In this document: one piece after another, positions 12,900 through 25,299 of the stretch
Numbering within the stretch: position 1 is the stretch's first letter
Layout of the letters: each line of letters opens with the position of its first letter
Origin: Zhengitettix transpicula
Taxonomy: Eukaryota; Arthropoda; Insecta; Orthoptera; Tetrigidae
Direction: 5' to 3'
Length of the DNA stretch: 64,000 nt
Assembly: GCA_037074705.1 (NCBI GenBank)
Contig: CM073591.1
Location: 95,656,532 to 95,720,531, forward strand
Translations under genes and position numbers: made by a program
The notes under the pieces: model-generated
Told to the model about the DNA's origin: nothing
What the model saw: only the letters and a program-made list of their open reading frames with translations
Databases searched by the model: none

Positions 12900-15429
12900 A
12901 TGGAGAGTTGTGATGATGGTGCACAGAATGAACATCATGATGACGTTTGCAGTAATGTAAACTCCAATGTTGCCGAAAATTCAGAAAGAAACGTTCCAGA
13001 TACCGATGCTTTCAAAGTTCGAAATGACTTATTCAGTGACACAAAGAACAATAATGAAGAATGTGAAAAGGCAACATTATTCAAGAAACCGGTCCTTCTT
13101 GTGGGACCACGTCGGGGAAAAACAGTTGGAAAATTACGATCTATACCCCAGATCGCTGAACATACAATTTGTGAAGAGTCTGTAAAATCTCAAATTACTA
13201 ACAATGCTAATGCAGAAGGTAACAAAGTGGTAGTGAATTGTCCTGAGCAAACAACTGAGATTAAAGCTGCAGTTCCATCAGTGGAGCCAGTGATTGAGCA
13301 AATACACTTCTCAAAAGTTTCCCCAGCTCAAAAAATAAAAGAAATTTCTCTACCATTACCATACAGGGAACCTAAGTGGAGTGGCTTGCCTGAATTGAAA
13401 TATGGTTTTGAAGTGTTAAAGTTGGGATCAATTATTGAAAGTATTGACTTATCTTCGAAGTCATTTTTTGTTTTTGGCCGTCTTTCAACTTGTGATATTC
13501 ACATGGCTCACCCAACAGTGTCAAGATACCATGCTGTCCTTCAATATAGGAAACAAGGAACAGAAGAAAGTCCTGCTGGTTTTTATATTTATGATTTGGG
13601 CAGTACACATGGTACTTTTCTGAATAGATTTAAAATTAAACCCAACATGTATGTTCGTATTAAGGTAAAATATGTATTCAATTCAAATTATTTCATTTAC
13701 TAAATTAAGAACTTTGTTATTTGTAAAAAAAAATTGTTTGATTATATGAAAAATTTTCTATTTCATACAAGTTGAATTAATTTTATTCATTGGCCATTTA
13801 CAAAAGGGCAACTGTGATGGCAATATTATATTATAATCAACTTTAATTTTATTTATTTATTTCCAATTAATTTACAATTTCAACCAATAATATAACATTT
13901 GCATAAATTCACATAAAATTTTTATACATATGATATTCAATTCAATAAATTTTATTACATATGTTACTTCATTGAATGTTGTCCTTTCAAGCATATTTCC
14001 CATTTTTTTAAAAAATTGTCCTGTTTAATATAATGTGGTAATTTATTGTACATTATTAACCATTTGTGAAATACAGTTTTTTTGCTTTCTACTACTATGG
14101 GTTTGGTTTACATGAAAGGAACTTGTTTGTCTAGTCTCATAGTTATGAGACACCACTGTTTCTTACCATTAAGCGTTCAAAATAATCTGGTAGTAGTCTG
14201 TTTTCCAACCTTTAAATAAATGTTAGAATATCCCTTTGTACCCCCCTAAAAGTCATTTTCCTTTGTATTTTAAGGTAGGTCACATGCTGAAATTGGGGTC
14301 CAGTATGCGAATGTTTATATTACAAGGACCAGATGATGATATGGAAGAAGAATCTGATCTAACTGTGACTCAGTTAAAAGAGAAGCGCAAGTTGGAGATT
14401 GAAGAGAGGGAATTGAAAGAAATGCAAAGAAAGCAAGAGGAAGAAGAAAATAGAAAACAGTTGGAAGAAAGAGAGGCTAATGAAGGAATTGATTGGGGAA
14501 TGGGTGTGTAGCATTTTTATTCTACTCTATCACAAAAAAATCATGTGTAAAATTAATTATTATTATTATCATCCATAGGAGAGGATGCTGATGAGGAAAC
14601 TGATCTCTCAGAAAATCCATTTGCAGTTACTCAAAATGAAGAATTATATATTGACGACCCCAAGAAGACATTACGTGGTTGGTTTGAAAGAGAAGGATAT
14701 GAATTGGAATACAAAGTGGAAGAGAGAGGTTTCAGTCAATTTGCTTGTAGAGTAGAGTGAGTACATTTATATATTTATGTTAGGAATCAATCTTTGTTTA
14801 TATTTACCTCAAAACTGATTTAATGTTTTGTATTACAGGTTACCAATTGGTAATGGCATGACAGCTGAAGCTTTTGTAAAAGGAAAAAAGAAAGAGGCAG
14901 TGGTACAATGTGCTTTGGAGGCTTGCAGAATTTTAGACAGATATGGGATGCTACGACAAGCCAAACATGGTAAAACATTGAAATATATTTTACTCTGTTA
15001 GGTTTTACTTTTAGTATGTTTAAGATAGCTAATAGAAACATTCAAGTGTTATATACAAAGTGGATGGATACAACTGATAAACTTTACACCATATTTCAAC
15101 CAACATTGTTGTTTTGTCTGAGTATCTAATTCAACATCTGAATTAATATTAGGTTAATGTTTACTGAATATTCCTTCACCTGGGTTTTTAGAAAATCCAG
15201 ATAAATATTAGTTGTAAGTCAAGTAGGAATAATAATTAAAAGAGGAAAAAGCGAAAAAAAAGATGTTTGAAGCAGGAAATGCTTATTTTCTTTAGAGAGT
15301 AAGGATAATAGGCATGCAAATCTGCATGTCTTTAAGGGTTACGGACCTATAATACTTATATACATGTGAACTTGTAAGTTATAGCTAATATTGATACCAG
15401 AGGTCATTTAACTTATTTGATCATACTAA

Positions 15430-15472
<43 letters not shown>

Positions 15473-18400
15473 TATATAAATATAATACATATAAAGAATA
15501 CCAACAAGAATTGTTTTAATTTCATCTTGGTGAAGGCAAAATCTATCTTAAAGAGGTGGAATATAATTATCTCATTGTAACTTTTACTTTTTATTAGTTC
15601 AGAAAATATATCTAGGTAACATGTGTTGCTCACGAATCGTAAACCAGAGGTCATTTTCAGATTAATAATAGATTCTTCTTATACACAAGTTTTTTTTTTT
15701 TTTAAAAAAATGTCTCATTGTGGAACCATTGTATCAAGAATTCTTAACAGTTATTGACAATATTAAACATTTAATGGATCACAGTTTTAACAAATTAATC
15801 TCCTTAGACATACTGATAGTATCTTTGTTTACATGCATTACTAACAAATTAGTAATAAACACTTTCAAAGAAATTTGGCCAATTTTTAGCCAATATATAT
15901 CCATTACTCTGAGTATGATCATATTCCAGCTTAATTTAATTTTTTATTCGTTCAGTTTCAGCTTCAGGAACATCGATTAACATTAAATAACTACATGTAA
16001 TTTAGAAATCATGATTGAAATGATTTAATATTCAAAATTTCTGTAAATTATAGATATGTAGACAACATTTTTTGTATAGTCCTAGCCACTGCAAGTGAAA
16101 ATATAGTTAATACATTTTATGATTACCATGAGGTTGTGGTAAGGTTGGTTTTTGAGTATGTCATTTTAATAAATAATTACTTTAATTTATTATTAACTTT
16201 GTTTGACAATTTACTTGAATTTAATGAAACAAATTTTATTTGATTGACAAATTAATTTTGCCAAAATATTGCACAATTAAACCACACATTCAAAGTGTGT
16301 ACTGTAAAATAAGAAATATCTAAGGGTAGAATGTGAAACAATTAGCATGAAAATGACAAGTGAAATGCTTTTAAAGAAATGTAATAAAAGACAACGATGG
16401 GATTAGCTTACATAAAGTTCAGCCGGAGTCATCTGGAAATGGCAAGTGAGTGTTTCCTCTTCTCTTGTCTCCTACAGAAAATCCTCATTCAGAGCATATT
16501 TGAGGCAGTTAATGACAGAGTGGGCTATCCCACATTTTTGTCTGAAACTATGTAATGCAGGTTTAGGAAAGTCTGTCCATCTTATCAATGCCAGAGTGGT
16601 CTGAGTGTAGGTAATCAAGAGATGGCAAAACAAATAATTCTGGTATAGAGGATGACATAAAATGTGAAGCAAAAACTAAACATGCCATTATCTCAAATAG
16701 GTACAGAAAGGGGAAAGCCCAGTCGGGCATTAACCGCCTCATTTAATGTCCTCTTCCTTAATCGTCCAGTCAATTTTAACCATACCTTCCTTTGCATGCT
16801 TGTTGGTATTCGTCACATTCAGAGCATATTTTCTCTGATGCTCTGCAATCTTCAAACATATGGATGAATGTAACAGTATATTTTGTCTGCATTCAGACTC
16901 CGTTTGCCAAACTATCCTCTCTCTATGACCGTCAAGTCCATTTTTACAAACAGCTTCCTTGCTGTCCCCATGCAAACTGCACATCTGGGTTGACCCTTTC
17001 AGTTCTCTGACAAGTGACCACCTGCTGCATGGGCGAGACAAAAAACCTTGTCCCTCCCACTTCTTGGTTTAGTACATTTTTTACAAAAGCAAATTCTTTT
17101 GCACACTTTGTATCTTGTGTTGATGCCATTATGGGAAATTTTATCCTCCAAAAATTATAAATGAGGTACATGATCACACCAAAATTTACTTTATGTATTC
17201 ATATCTGTCAATGATTATATAATTTACACAAATTGTTTTAGCTACAAACCTACTCTTTGTGCATCCTTAATTTTCAGTCTAATCATTCTACAAATCAGAA
17301 AAATGTGTGGTGGACAGAGCTAATATATTCAAATTTCATGTAAAAAATCTGGCCAAAGTACATAGATTTTAATTTCTAGGCAATACCCATTAGTGTTTAA
17401 CAAAAGACAGATATCTATTAAATTGAATAAGATTGGTTACTTTTCAAAACAATAGGTCCTAAACATCATTCTTTTGTATTCAAACTTGGTTGAAATAATT
17501 GCTTATAAATTATATCATCCACATTATTTATAATTTTTTTAGTACTTACTTACTTACTTAAAAGTAATAAAAATCCAACAACTATGTTATTTACATAATT
17601 TATTGTTCAGATTGTGTTGTTATAAACATTAAACAAAAATATAAGGTAATAATTAGATAAATAAGTAGCCAAATAACAATAAAATACCACAATAAGTTTC
17701 TACAATTCATTTTGATTCAAGAAGAGGAAGAACCATGAGAACGACACACCAAACAACTCAAGTGCAAAAGCTTTGACTTTGAGTTTGTCACCTCAATTAT
17801 TCGATTATTATATTGTTGTTCTTATGACTTTTCTTGCATCTCCTGATGAAAGAACAAGGATTGTAGAAACTTTGTGTGGTATTTATTTAGCACTTATTTT
17901 TGTCTGGTATTTGGCTACTTATTTATCTAAATATTATCATTTAACCCTGTCATTTTATATTTTAATTTCAAAGAAAGAGTTTTTTTTAAGAACTTGGCTA
18001 AAGGATTGTGTGTCTAATATCACACTTGCAAGTGAAAAACATTCTGTTATTACCAATTACATAAATTTGCATAATCATAATTTGGATCGGATAAAATGTT
18101 TAGTTTTATTTGTTGAATCTATGTACCATCCCATATTAATCTTATTAATGTTGTATATCAAACACAATATCTCTTCTAGAAATGCACTAAGTAATTCCTG
18201 TGCTCTAAGTAATATATTTATGTCATCTTACTAATAAGTGAAATATCTGTGGACATGGAAAAGCACAAAACAAGATAAATTTCTTTTTGTATTGAAGGTA
18301 TTATTGGCCATAGGAAATGATAGTATAATATTTAAACATTGCTTTCAACCAGATAACTAATAAACTGCTTTTGTATTAATTTTAGAAAGCAGAAAGCGAA

Positions 18401-21400
18401 AAGAAAGAAATTGGGAAGATGATGACTATTATGACAGTGATGACGACACATTCCTTGATAGAACAGGGACTGTTGAAAAGAAACGAAATCAAAGAATGCA
18501 AGCAGCAGGAAAATTGCAGCAGGAAATAGAAACATATGAAACTTTGGTAAGAGCTTATTTTCATTCTATTTAGATGTAACTTATTTATATATTAACTTTC
18601 ATTTCCATGCTTCCCATATCTTAAAGCTTAAACTACTTAGAATTATTTTTGACAGATTTTATGTATCAAGTTGGCAACAGTTAGAAAATTTATTTTTGTT
18701 ATTACTTGTTAAATAACAAGATGTTGAATTTATAAGTAACTAATCACGGCTGGTGTATTGAGTTATCTATATTATAACACTTAAGGGTAACCCCATTCAT
18801 GAAGTTTACACAACTGGTTATTTAAATGTTCAATATTTGAAATAGTATCAACAAACTGTTTCATTACTTTAAATACTATAAAATTATGCAAGTCAGTAAT
18901 TTATTATACATATTTATCAGTTTATCTCACGTCAACTATGTGGATTACCCTCATGTACCCTATTACTCTAAAAAATCTATTTTATTTATTTATATGGTGA
19001 GACTTAGTAATAAATTGAAGCACAATTATCTTGATAGTATAGTTTAATTTGAAGTTTTATGTTCTCCATACAAATCTACACCTGTGGAGCAAATTTCACC
19101 AAATTTTGTACACGTGTACCTTTCGAACTGGAAACACTGTGGGGTTAAGACACTCCTAGGGTCACGTGACTCTGGGCCCTCTCCACTTATATAGCACTAA
19201 CAAATTGGAGGCAAGCATACCCCCGCCGTTGCTGCCTCAAGGTAGATTACCGCCACTTCGCCAGAAGATGATAACGTGGAATGTTATAGAAACGTCGTGC
19301 GTTTTCGACGAGTTTACCTGGCTGGAATCGTGAGAGAGTTTCATCCAATATTTATATTACATTACAAAAATAATTTTGAAACTAAATGCCCTTAATATAT
19401 CAATGCAAATCCTCATTCAAAGTAAAATTACAACTCAGTATTAATCTTTATTACCTTCAGTAATCAATTTTGATAAAATAATAAGTGAAAATGAACACAA
19501 CCCAATTGCTTATGAAAGTTAACCTTACAAATTACTTTATCAAAATTATTTTTAGTTTTACAGTTGTTCATATATTACAACAACCAGGCTGTAATCATAA
19601 GCTCCAGTGATTCGTATTTATTCCCAACACTTTCTACAAAACAATTACCCTACTCAGAAATAAGTCCTATGAGTATGTTATTTGTAATTCGCATTTGTCA
19701 GTTTTTTCAACTCAATTGTTTGTAATTACTTTATTCAATTGAACAAGTTATTTAAGTTATCTTACTCAGAGCAACAACATATTATTATCCTACTAATTTA
19801 TTGATATTGTTCCATTTATTCAGATTTGATGTTCAACCCATCTCTTGCAATTTATAATTTTCTTTTATATGATCAATCACTGATAAATTAAAAATAGAAA
19901 AGTGATACACTTTAGCCTTGTCAGATTGTTTTAACATTGTGGTATTCAACAGATTAATGAATGTGCTTATTATCAAATAAAATTTTTAGTGTGATTATAT
20001 GAATGTTAAAACGTAAGTAAAATATATTTAACTCATATGCTAGACAGAAATATTTCTGTTGGAGTTTGTGATTTTAATGAATACATATTATATAGTAATT
20101 GAAATGCTTTAAATGTATAATATTTTTAGCTAGAAAAGCATAAGAAAGTGCTTTTTGAAATACAAAAAATTGAAGAGGAGCATGACGAGGCATCAAAGAA
20201 AATACTATGTGGAGCTAAAGACTCTGAAAATGATGAAGAGGATGCTTTAGATGCATTTATGACAAGTTTATCTTCAGCTATTCCAGATAAAAAATTCCTA
20301 AATAAATTGAAAGTAAGTAATTAGACATATCTTGGCATTTTATTTTTATTTTTTTCTACTCAACTGCATTATTAAAAATTGATGGTATAGAATCAGATGC
20401 AAGCATTGAAGGCAGAGGAGGAGAAATTGCGTCGTCTTGTTAATATTGCTCGACCTGCATCCCTTCCAGAACTCAAACCATTTACAAGTGGGGATCAAAC
20501 TCAAGGTACAAAGTTAGGTGGAGACAAAGCAGCAGCACTTCTTAATGCTGTCAAGAGGAAAGTGTGCTCTGAAGTACATAGAAAGGTATGTAAACATTGT
20601 GCCTCAATTAAATACTTTTAATTGAATATATTTCCATATAGTAATCTGATTTAAAGCCAATTATTTGTATAAATAAGTGTAAAGTGTTTTTGACTAATTT
20701 TAATGGAGGAGTTGATGCATCAAATGTTCATACCTAATATTTTAATATATAATATAATCAATATGTTAGAAATAATTTCAATTAGAAATGTTTTCTGGTG
20801 GATATGGCATAGGATCTTCTTGTATCATCATCAAGTGATTGGGCATGCCAAAATATTTTTATATCTGTTGTAAAATAAAACTGAAATCTTACATTTTTTT
20901 ATTTATAAATTTGTTTTTAGCCACCATCTTCAACTTTTGCAACTGTTACTGATAATGTTGAAGAGGAAGAGGAGGATGATGAAAAACATGGTGAAAATGA
21001 ACAAGATGTCTCTGGACTACATATTCAACAAGAAAGTGACCACAGTGACAGTATTGTAGAATGTAATAAAGTTTATAAGTCCAATGTTAACACTTCTGGC
21101 AATGAAAGTAAGTGACTTTTTTTTATCAATCTCTAATGATTTTCTCATTCATTGATGAAATATAAAAAACAAATAATCCATCAATTTAATATCTACAGGA
21201 ACATCGAAATGTAGCAATGAAATTATCACAGAAGTAAAATCATTATTGAAAATCAGTCCAGCACTGAATTCTGACAGTTCACACTCAGAATGTGATAAAG
21301 GGGAAATCACTCTGAAGAAAGTAATTGGGCCATCTCTGCCTTCTGATGTGCAAATTTCTGAGAATGTAAAATGTGCTGATAGAAATAAGAGAAGAAATCG

Positions 21401-21963
21401 AAAGAAGCATGAATCTAAAGATGTGAGTTATCAATCATTATATAAATGTCATATTTCATAACAATGTTAAAAATATATAACTATTATTTCTGTAACATTT
21501 ATTATTCTATGCCATAGAATATTTGTCACTAAAACACTTTCAAATTTAATATAATTTCCTATGCTGAGTAACTCATAATTATTCAATTCTGGAAGTACAA
21601 AATTATTTAGAAGTCTATTCCAATTAAATTGTAATTATACTCGTTTTGAAGAGAAATAATTTATTTATGAAACTTTTGACACCTTTTAATTCATTAGTAA
21701 TTTTTGTTATATTAATATATACCTTCTGATGATTGGGATTTTAAATTGATAATTCAATCACTCCCTTTCACTGACAGAATTATATTATTTACAAAACAAT
21801 TTTTGTACCAGATTTAAAATTAAAATATAATTATTTACAGAAAAAAGGCAAGCCATTGGATAGTTCTTATGACAGTTCTGATCCTGATTATTCTGTTTGG
21901 GTGCCACCTGCTGGTCAGACAGGTGATGGAAGAACCAAATTAAATGAAAAATATGGTTACTAA
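12900..21963 (+). CDS. SLC4A1AP: Kanadaptin (SLC4A1AP homologue): FHA + dsRBD-like domains, ten coding exons
   Basis: Kanadaptin is a conserved, mainly nuclear protein first named as an anion-exchanger adaptor and since linked to RNA processing. Exons: 12900-13664, 14275-14503, 14579-14756, 14839-14969, 18386-18546, 20130-20312, 20391-20585, 20921-21107, 21199-21422 and 21841-21963. All junctions are GT-AG and in frame, giving 791 residues, close to the human length. An in-frame TAA 15 nt upstream supports the ATG. The N-terminal 150 residues are polar. [20 protein letters not shown] leads into the FHA domain (about 170-275), with GR at 193-194, SRYH at 208-211 and GSTHGTFLN at 234-242. A charged coiled coil (about 285-325) ends in GIDWGMGED. 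The dsRBD-like domain (about 358-430) starts [15 protein letters not shown]. Next come acidic [15 protein letters not shown], a second coiled region, and the family ending [20 protein letters not shown] then KYGY. No disabling mutation is seen. Confidence 0.95.
13665..14274. other. Kanadaptin intron 1
   Basis: A 610-bp AT-rich intron that interrupts the FHA domain after MYVRIK; the next exon resumes at VGHMLKLG. I see nothing in it beyond AT-rich sequence. Confidence 0.8.
15436..15490. repeat. (TA)n microsatellite in kanadaptin intron 4
   Basis: A slightly interrupted TA tract. It produces a spurious run of Ile-Tyr codons on the minus strand and has no coding meaning. Confidence 0.9.
15720..16165 (+). 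pseudogene. Penelope-like element reverse transcriptase core, degenerate, in intron 4
   Basis: The first frame contains [20 protein letters not shown] then [15 protein letters not shown], corresponding to the palm motif usually read as LVSLDVVSLFTNIP with a following VINTIKE. About 60 bp further on, in another frame from 16043, comes [20 protein letters not shown] and then TFYDYHE. That matches the YVDD box region and the downstream FNSYH-type stretch of Penelope-like enzymes. The second catalytic aspartate is replaced (YVDN) and the PMGSP-type segment between the motifs is lost, so this is dead. It lies in the sense direction inside kanadaptin intron 4. Confidence 0.75.
16739..17177 (-). other. 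Unidentified protein-like stretch in intron 4
   Basis: Two overlapping minus-strand frames have higher complexity and GC than their surroundings. One reads [20 protein letters not shown] then [19 protein letters not shown]; its spaced Cys and His residues loosely recall the zinc-ribbon tail of piggyBac-type transposases. I cannot establish that and leave it unnamed. It is more likely a decayed transposon than a host exon. Confidence 0.2.
17652..17935. mobile_element. Foldback element, copy 2, in kanadaptin intron 4
   Basis: The left end TAGATAAATAAGTAGCCAAA, then AATACCACA and GTTTCTACAAT, is the complement of the right end ATTGTAGAAACTTTGTGTGG, then TATTTGGCTACTTATTTATC. The total is about 283 bp, diverged from the other copies but with the same architecture. 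The right arm contains CTCCTGATGA followed 16 nt later by GAAAC. The open frame from 17773 that runs through it is not a gene. The Penelope-like scrap at 15720-16165 lies upstream on the same strand. Confidence 0.7.
18936..18976 (+). mobile_element. Retroposon tail fragment in kanadaptin intron 5
   Basis: TGTGGATTACCCTCATGTA, followed by CCCTATTACTCT and an A run, is the last 40 bp of the poly(A)-tailed retroposon. It is a 5'-truncated copy in the sense orientation relative to the gene. Confidence 0.65.
19080..19340. repeat. GC-richer island in intron 5, probable transposon piece
   Basis: About 260 bp of clearly higher GC than the intron around it. It contains CCAGAAGATGATAACG, then GTTATAGAAACGTCGTG. 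The pairing TAAC/GTTA and the phrase GAAACGTCGTG resemble terminal boxes I associate with Penelope-like elements and the foldback family here. There is no coding region, and the identity is unproven. Confidence 0.35.
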
Positions 21964-23829
21964 CTGGGAATGTCACAATATCTGAAAAGTATATATGTAT
22001 ATATTTTCTATCTTTTAAAAACATTTATATAATATTATGTTATCTCTCATTTTTGTGTTTACAATAAAATGATTATTTTTTTATTGTTTTCTTTATTAAT
22101 TACAGTCATATTATTACAAATTATTATCAATAAGAATAGTGCTTATGAGATTAACATTAAAAATTCATTTGTGGTTAATGGTGTGTAATGAAACTACTGA
22201 CAGTTAAATATATAGTACTGATTATGTAGTAGAACTTCAGAATTTCATATATTTAAAGATACCTATACTGTTTTCTGAGAACATTTGATGATGTGTAATA
22301 GTAATTTCAATGTGGTTTAAATAAATGTTATGACTGAATTGTCCTTGGGTTATTTATGGCACAACTTGTGATAGAAATAAATATGAAATGTCTGCAGACT
22401 TATAAATCTTAATAACAATTTCTTTATTGAAATGAAATATAAATGCAAGTATTATTTTAATGAAATTTTGAAATGAAACATATTAACCTACTTTTGCAAG
22501 ACCCAGACCAGAAAAATTGTTTATTACTATTTTGTTTATTACCTGCAATGTTTTACATAGAACAAAGTTTGAAAGTAATTAGTATATTAATAAACTGGAT
22601 GAGAAATAAAACTAAGCTCTTGTGTCTGTGAAAAACCATTGTATTTTCATCTGATATAGTGTCTCCTGGTAGTCACAAGAATTTGATTTTTCAGAATGTT
22701 CTAGACCCTTATCAGACAACCACTACTATTAATAGTTGTATTTTATGTGTTTGTAAAAGTTAATGACTCACACCTTCCTCCTAGCCATTTGTGGATTTTC
22801 AAGTAACCATGTAGCATGTTTCCAGCAGCTGTATTGGGATACAGAACCTATACTATCAGGATTTGGGTTTAATAAGGGATATGTTCTAAGTTTTGAATAA
22901 TGGCTCTGTGAAAGCTACTATTTTGCAATAAAAGATCCTTGCATTCACTCAACTTAATAAGTAGAACATTGGGTAGACAGTTCAGATATGTATATTTATT
23001 ATTAAACGATATGTCGGGGAAAAAAAAGGTTTCTGCCATTTGTGAAATTTATGTGAGAATGAAAAGTTTTTCAAATTACCCGAAAATAAATTTGCCACTT
23101 CATGTGATTAAGAGGATCCCAATAAACAAGTGGGACAGGAGAAATACTATGGAGGATGAGAGCTTTTAGAACAAAATGAGCTAAAGTAAATGGAAGAGGG
23201 CAGAGATTTAAAACATTGATGTAATTTGCTAGGTATAACAATTTTAAAAATAGATTAACAAGAAATGGTCACTGAGAATACAAATAACAAATTTGATCCT
23301 GTTCTGATGAAGACAAAAAAAACTAATCACAAACTCAGTTTTTTATTGTCATATGTGGATTAGCAGAATAAGACATAGCAATAAGAGAAAGGAAAAAGGC
23401 AAAATCACCTGGCCGTGACAGAGGAATAGTTGTAATTAATGGAAGAATAGTGCTAGAAAAAGTAAATATATGTACGTACCAAATGTCTAAACAACAAGAA
23501 AGTACCAAAGGGTTATAACTAAATGAGATGTTAACGTTACCAATATGTTGTCGTTCCTTAGTTTATTAAGAAGCATCCAATAAGAAAGAAGTTACTGCAT
23601 ACAAAAAACATGCCAAGGTGAATATAGAAAAAACCTCAATATTTAGTTACTCACAAGTAACATCAAAGAATATTGAATAGTATTTATGATTAAGTCATTT
23701 TTTGAAGAATAAAACTTTTCACTGTGCCTGAAGATCTATCCCAGAAAGTTTTTCCATACGTCATGTCCAGATCACTCATATATAATATCTCATCATAGGT
23801 AGTTGATCTCTATGATTCATCAGATACTA
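21964..23829. other. Intergenic sequence after kanadaptin
   Basis: AT-rich. The small open frame at 22939-23169 has no recognised motif. The right edge runs into the decayed Jockey-type LINE. Confidence 0.35.
22063..22068 (+). promoter_or_regulatory. Probable kanadaptin polyadenylation signal
   Basis: AATAAA sits 100 bp after the stop codon and is followed by T-rich sequence (GATTATTTTTTTATTG), the usual arrangement of hexamer and downstream element. No earlier AATAAA occurs after the stop. Confidence 0.6.
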
Positions 23830-24290
23830 AACTCCATTTTTGGGTATTTTCTTTCCAACACGACAGGAAAAGTACTGGACTCAACAGCATATGCGTATGC
23901 AAATTTATAAATCCAGCGAATTGATCTTCTGTGATAGTATGTGTTGAAGGGCAATAAACGGCTGTTAGAGTTAACAGTCGTTAGAGTTAACGGTCTGTTG
24001 CCTTCTGTTATCGTTATGGTGGTGGTCTGAATTTCTTCTGTTTTGTATTCACTTAGCTTGTGTTGCGAATGATAACGGCTGTTCTTTCGTGTGCTGTTCC
24101 ATCTGGGTGTTGAATATTATAGATTATGTATCCCGGAATTTGGAAGGTAGCTTTTTTTTGGTGAAATGAATCTCGGATAACAGAATGGTGTCTATATCTT
24201 GCTCGTTGAGAATTGCAATCACCTCTCTGCGATGCTGGAGTGTACCATTTGTGTTCCAAAGTATCATTTTGATTTTCCACACCATTTTAA
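23830..24290 (-). pseudogene. Jockey-type LINE ORF2, N-terminal endonuclease fragment, frameshifted
   Basis: The minus-strand ATG at 24285-24283 opens KMILWNTNGTLQHRREVIAI, then ILLSEIHFTKK. After a frameshift it continues FQIPGYIIYNIQHPDGTAHE and TAVIIRN, and in a further frame CPSTHTITEDQFAGF. This is the order of motifs in the AP-endonuclease-like domain that starts ORF2 of Jockey-clade non-LTR retrotransposons (LLSETHF, the PGY/HPDGTAHGGTA segment, then AVYCPP). At least two frameshifts and loss of everything beyond mean no activity. The reverse transcriptase part is missing here. Confidence 0.85.
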
Positions 24291-24589
24291 TGAATTTTGG
24301 GTATCAATGCAGTTATTCAGTTGAGGATTCCTATTTGCTCAGATTGTTGTTTTAGAATGTTTTCCAAGCTTTGGAAGGCTTTATCAATGTCGTATCTAAG
24401 ATATTCGTGTCCTTTTGTAGTATCATTGTTAGTATAATTTCTTGTATTCCATGGGGGTTGGGGATTTGGTAATTAGGTACAGGTCTTGGTTGTGGTTTCC
24501 TGCAGGTTGTAATTTAGGAAGATGGGAAAGATTGCTATTTTGAATAGAGTGATTGGGAAGGGGAGGAAAATCTGAATCAGTTGCGACTT

Positions 24590-25290
24590 TTTGGTTCTCT
24601 TTGTGAATTCATTGTGTAACATTTTTCTGTTGATTTCTTCTTTTCATATATTTATTTCTTCTGGACATCCTTTGTTGGTACATAAACCACAGATTGCTGG
24701 TGTGGTTCTATTCTTATTACATGCTTTGGTTAAATGTTCTTCACCACATTTCACATATCTGCAGTATGTCCTTGTGTGTCCATACTCTTGACACCTATGG
24801 TACTGTACAATTGTTTTCATTTTGTACGGAGGTTAAAATTTTATGATGGCATTTAATAATTTTCTCTATTTTATATACGTCTGTATAATTTGGGTTAGGT
24901 TCAAAGTCTACAAAGAAGAGCGAGAGTGGGCGTTTCGTTAATCTGTGTCTGACATTGTGCAAATTATGGACTATATGTCCAAGGTTTTTTAATTCTGATA
25001 TAACTTCTTCCTTGTCAATTGTTGGATGTAGATATCTAAGTACAACTCTAAAAGCACTGTCTTGTTTGAGTTGGTATGATATGCTGCGATGTTTTCATTG
25101 AGTAATTTTATTATTGATCGGTACGCATCCACCGATTTCGGCAATATATTTTACTTCATTATTCTACATTTTATAAGTAAAATCTTTTACAATTATTTAT
25201 TGTCTGAGAGTTCCAATAAATTTAGGTACATTTGTAATATCGGGTATAAAAATAGGTGGAACAGATAATTTTTTTTCTTCTCGTGGTGTT
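24590..25290 (-). pseudogene. Jockey-type LINE ORF1 (PRE_C2HC and CCHC zinc knuckles), degenerate
   Basis: ORF1 of Jockey-like LINEs encodes a Gag-like nucleic-acid-binding protein. On the minus strand I read PPIFIPDITNVPKFIGTLRQ near 25260. Then comes FRVVLRYLHPTIDKEEVISE with RLTKRPLSLFFVDFEPNPN (24870-25070), the PRE_C2HC region. Next is RCQEYGHTRTYCRYVKCGEE with CGLCTNKGCPE (about 24650-24810), the zinc knuckles. Several frameshifts and stops break the frame. It lies directly upstream, in LINE orientation, of the endonuclease fragment at 23830-24290, so both belong to one insertion. The 5' boundary is probably between 25290 and about 25500. Confidence 0.85.
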
Positions 25291-25299
25291 TCTTCTCCA

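Noticed and set aside
15421..15654. Frame with an Ile-Tyr repeat, minus strand
   Set aside because: It is a translation of the (TA)n microsatellite.
16739..17041. piggyBac zinc-ribbon identification
   Set aside because: The cysteine spacing is only loosely similar and no transposase core is nearby, so I listed it as unidentified.
17773..18234. 153-codon open frame in kanadaptin intron 4
   Set aside because: It starts inside the foldback right arm and continues into AT-rich sequence. Its first 50 codons also occur as part of the foldback arm at 37.7 kb.
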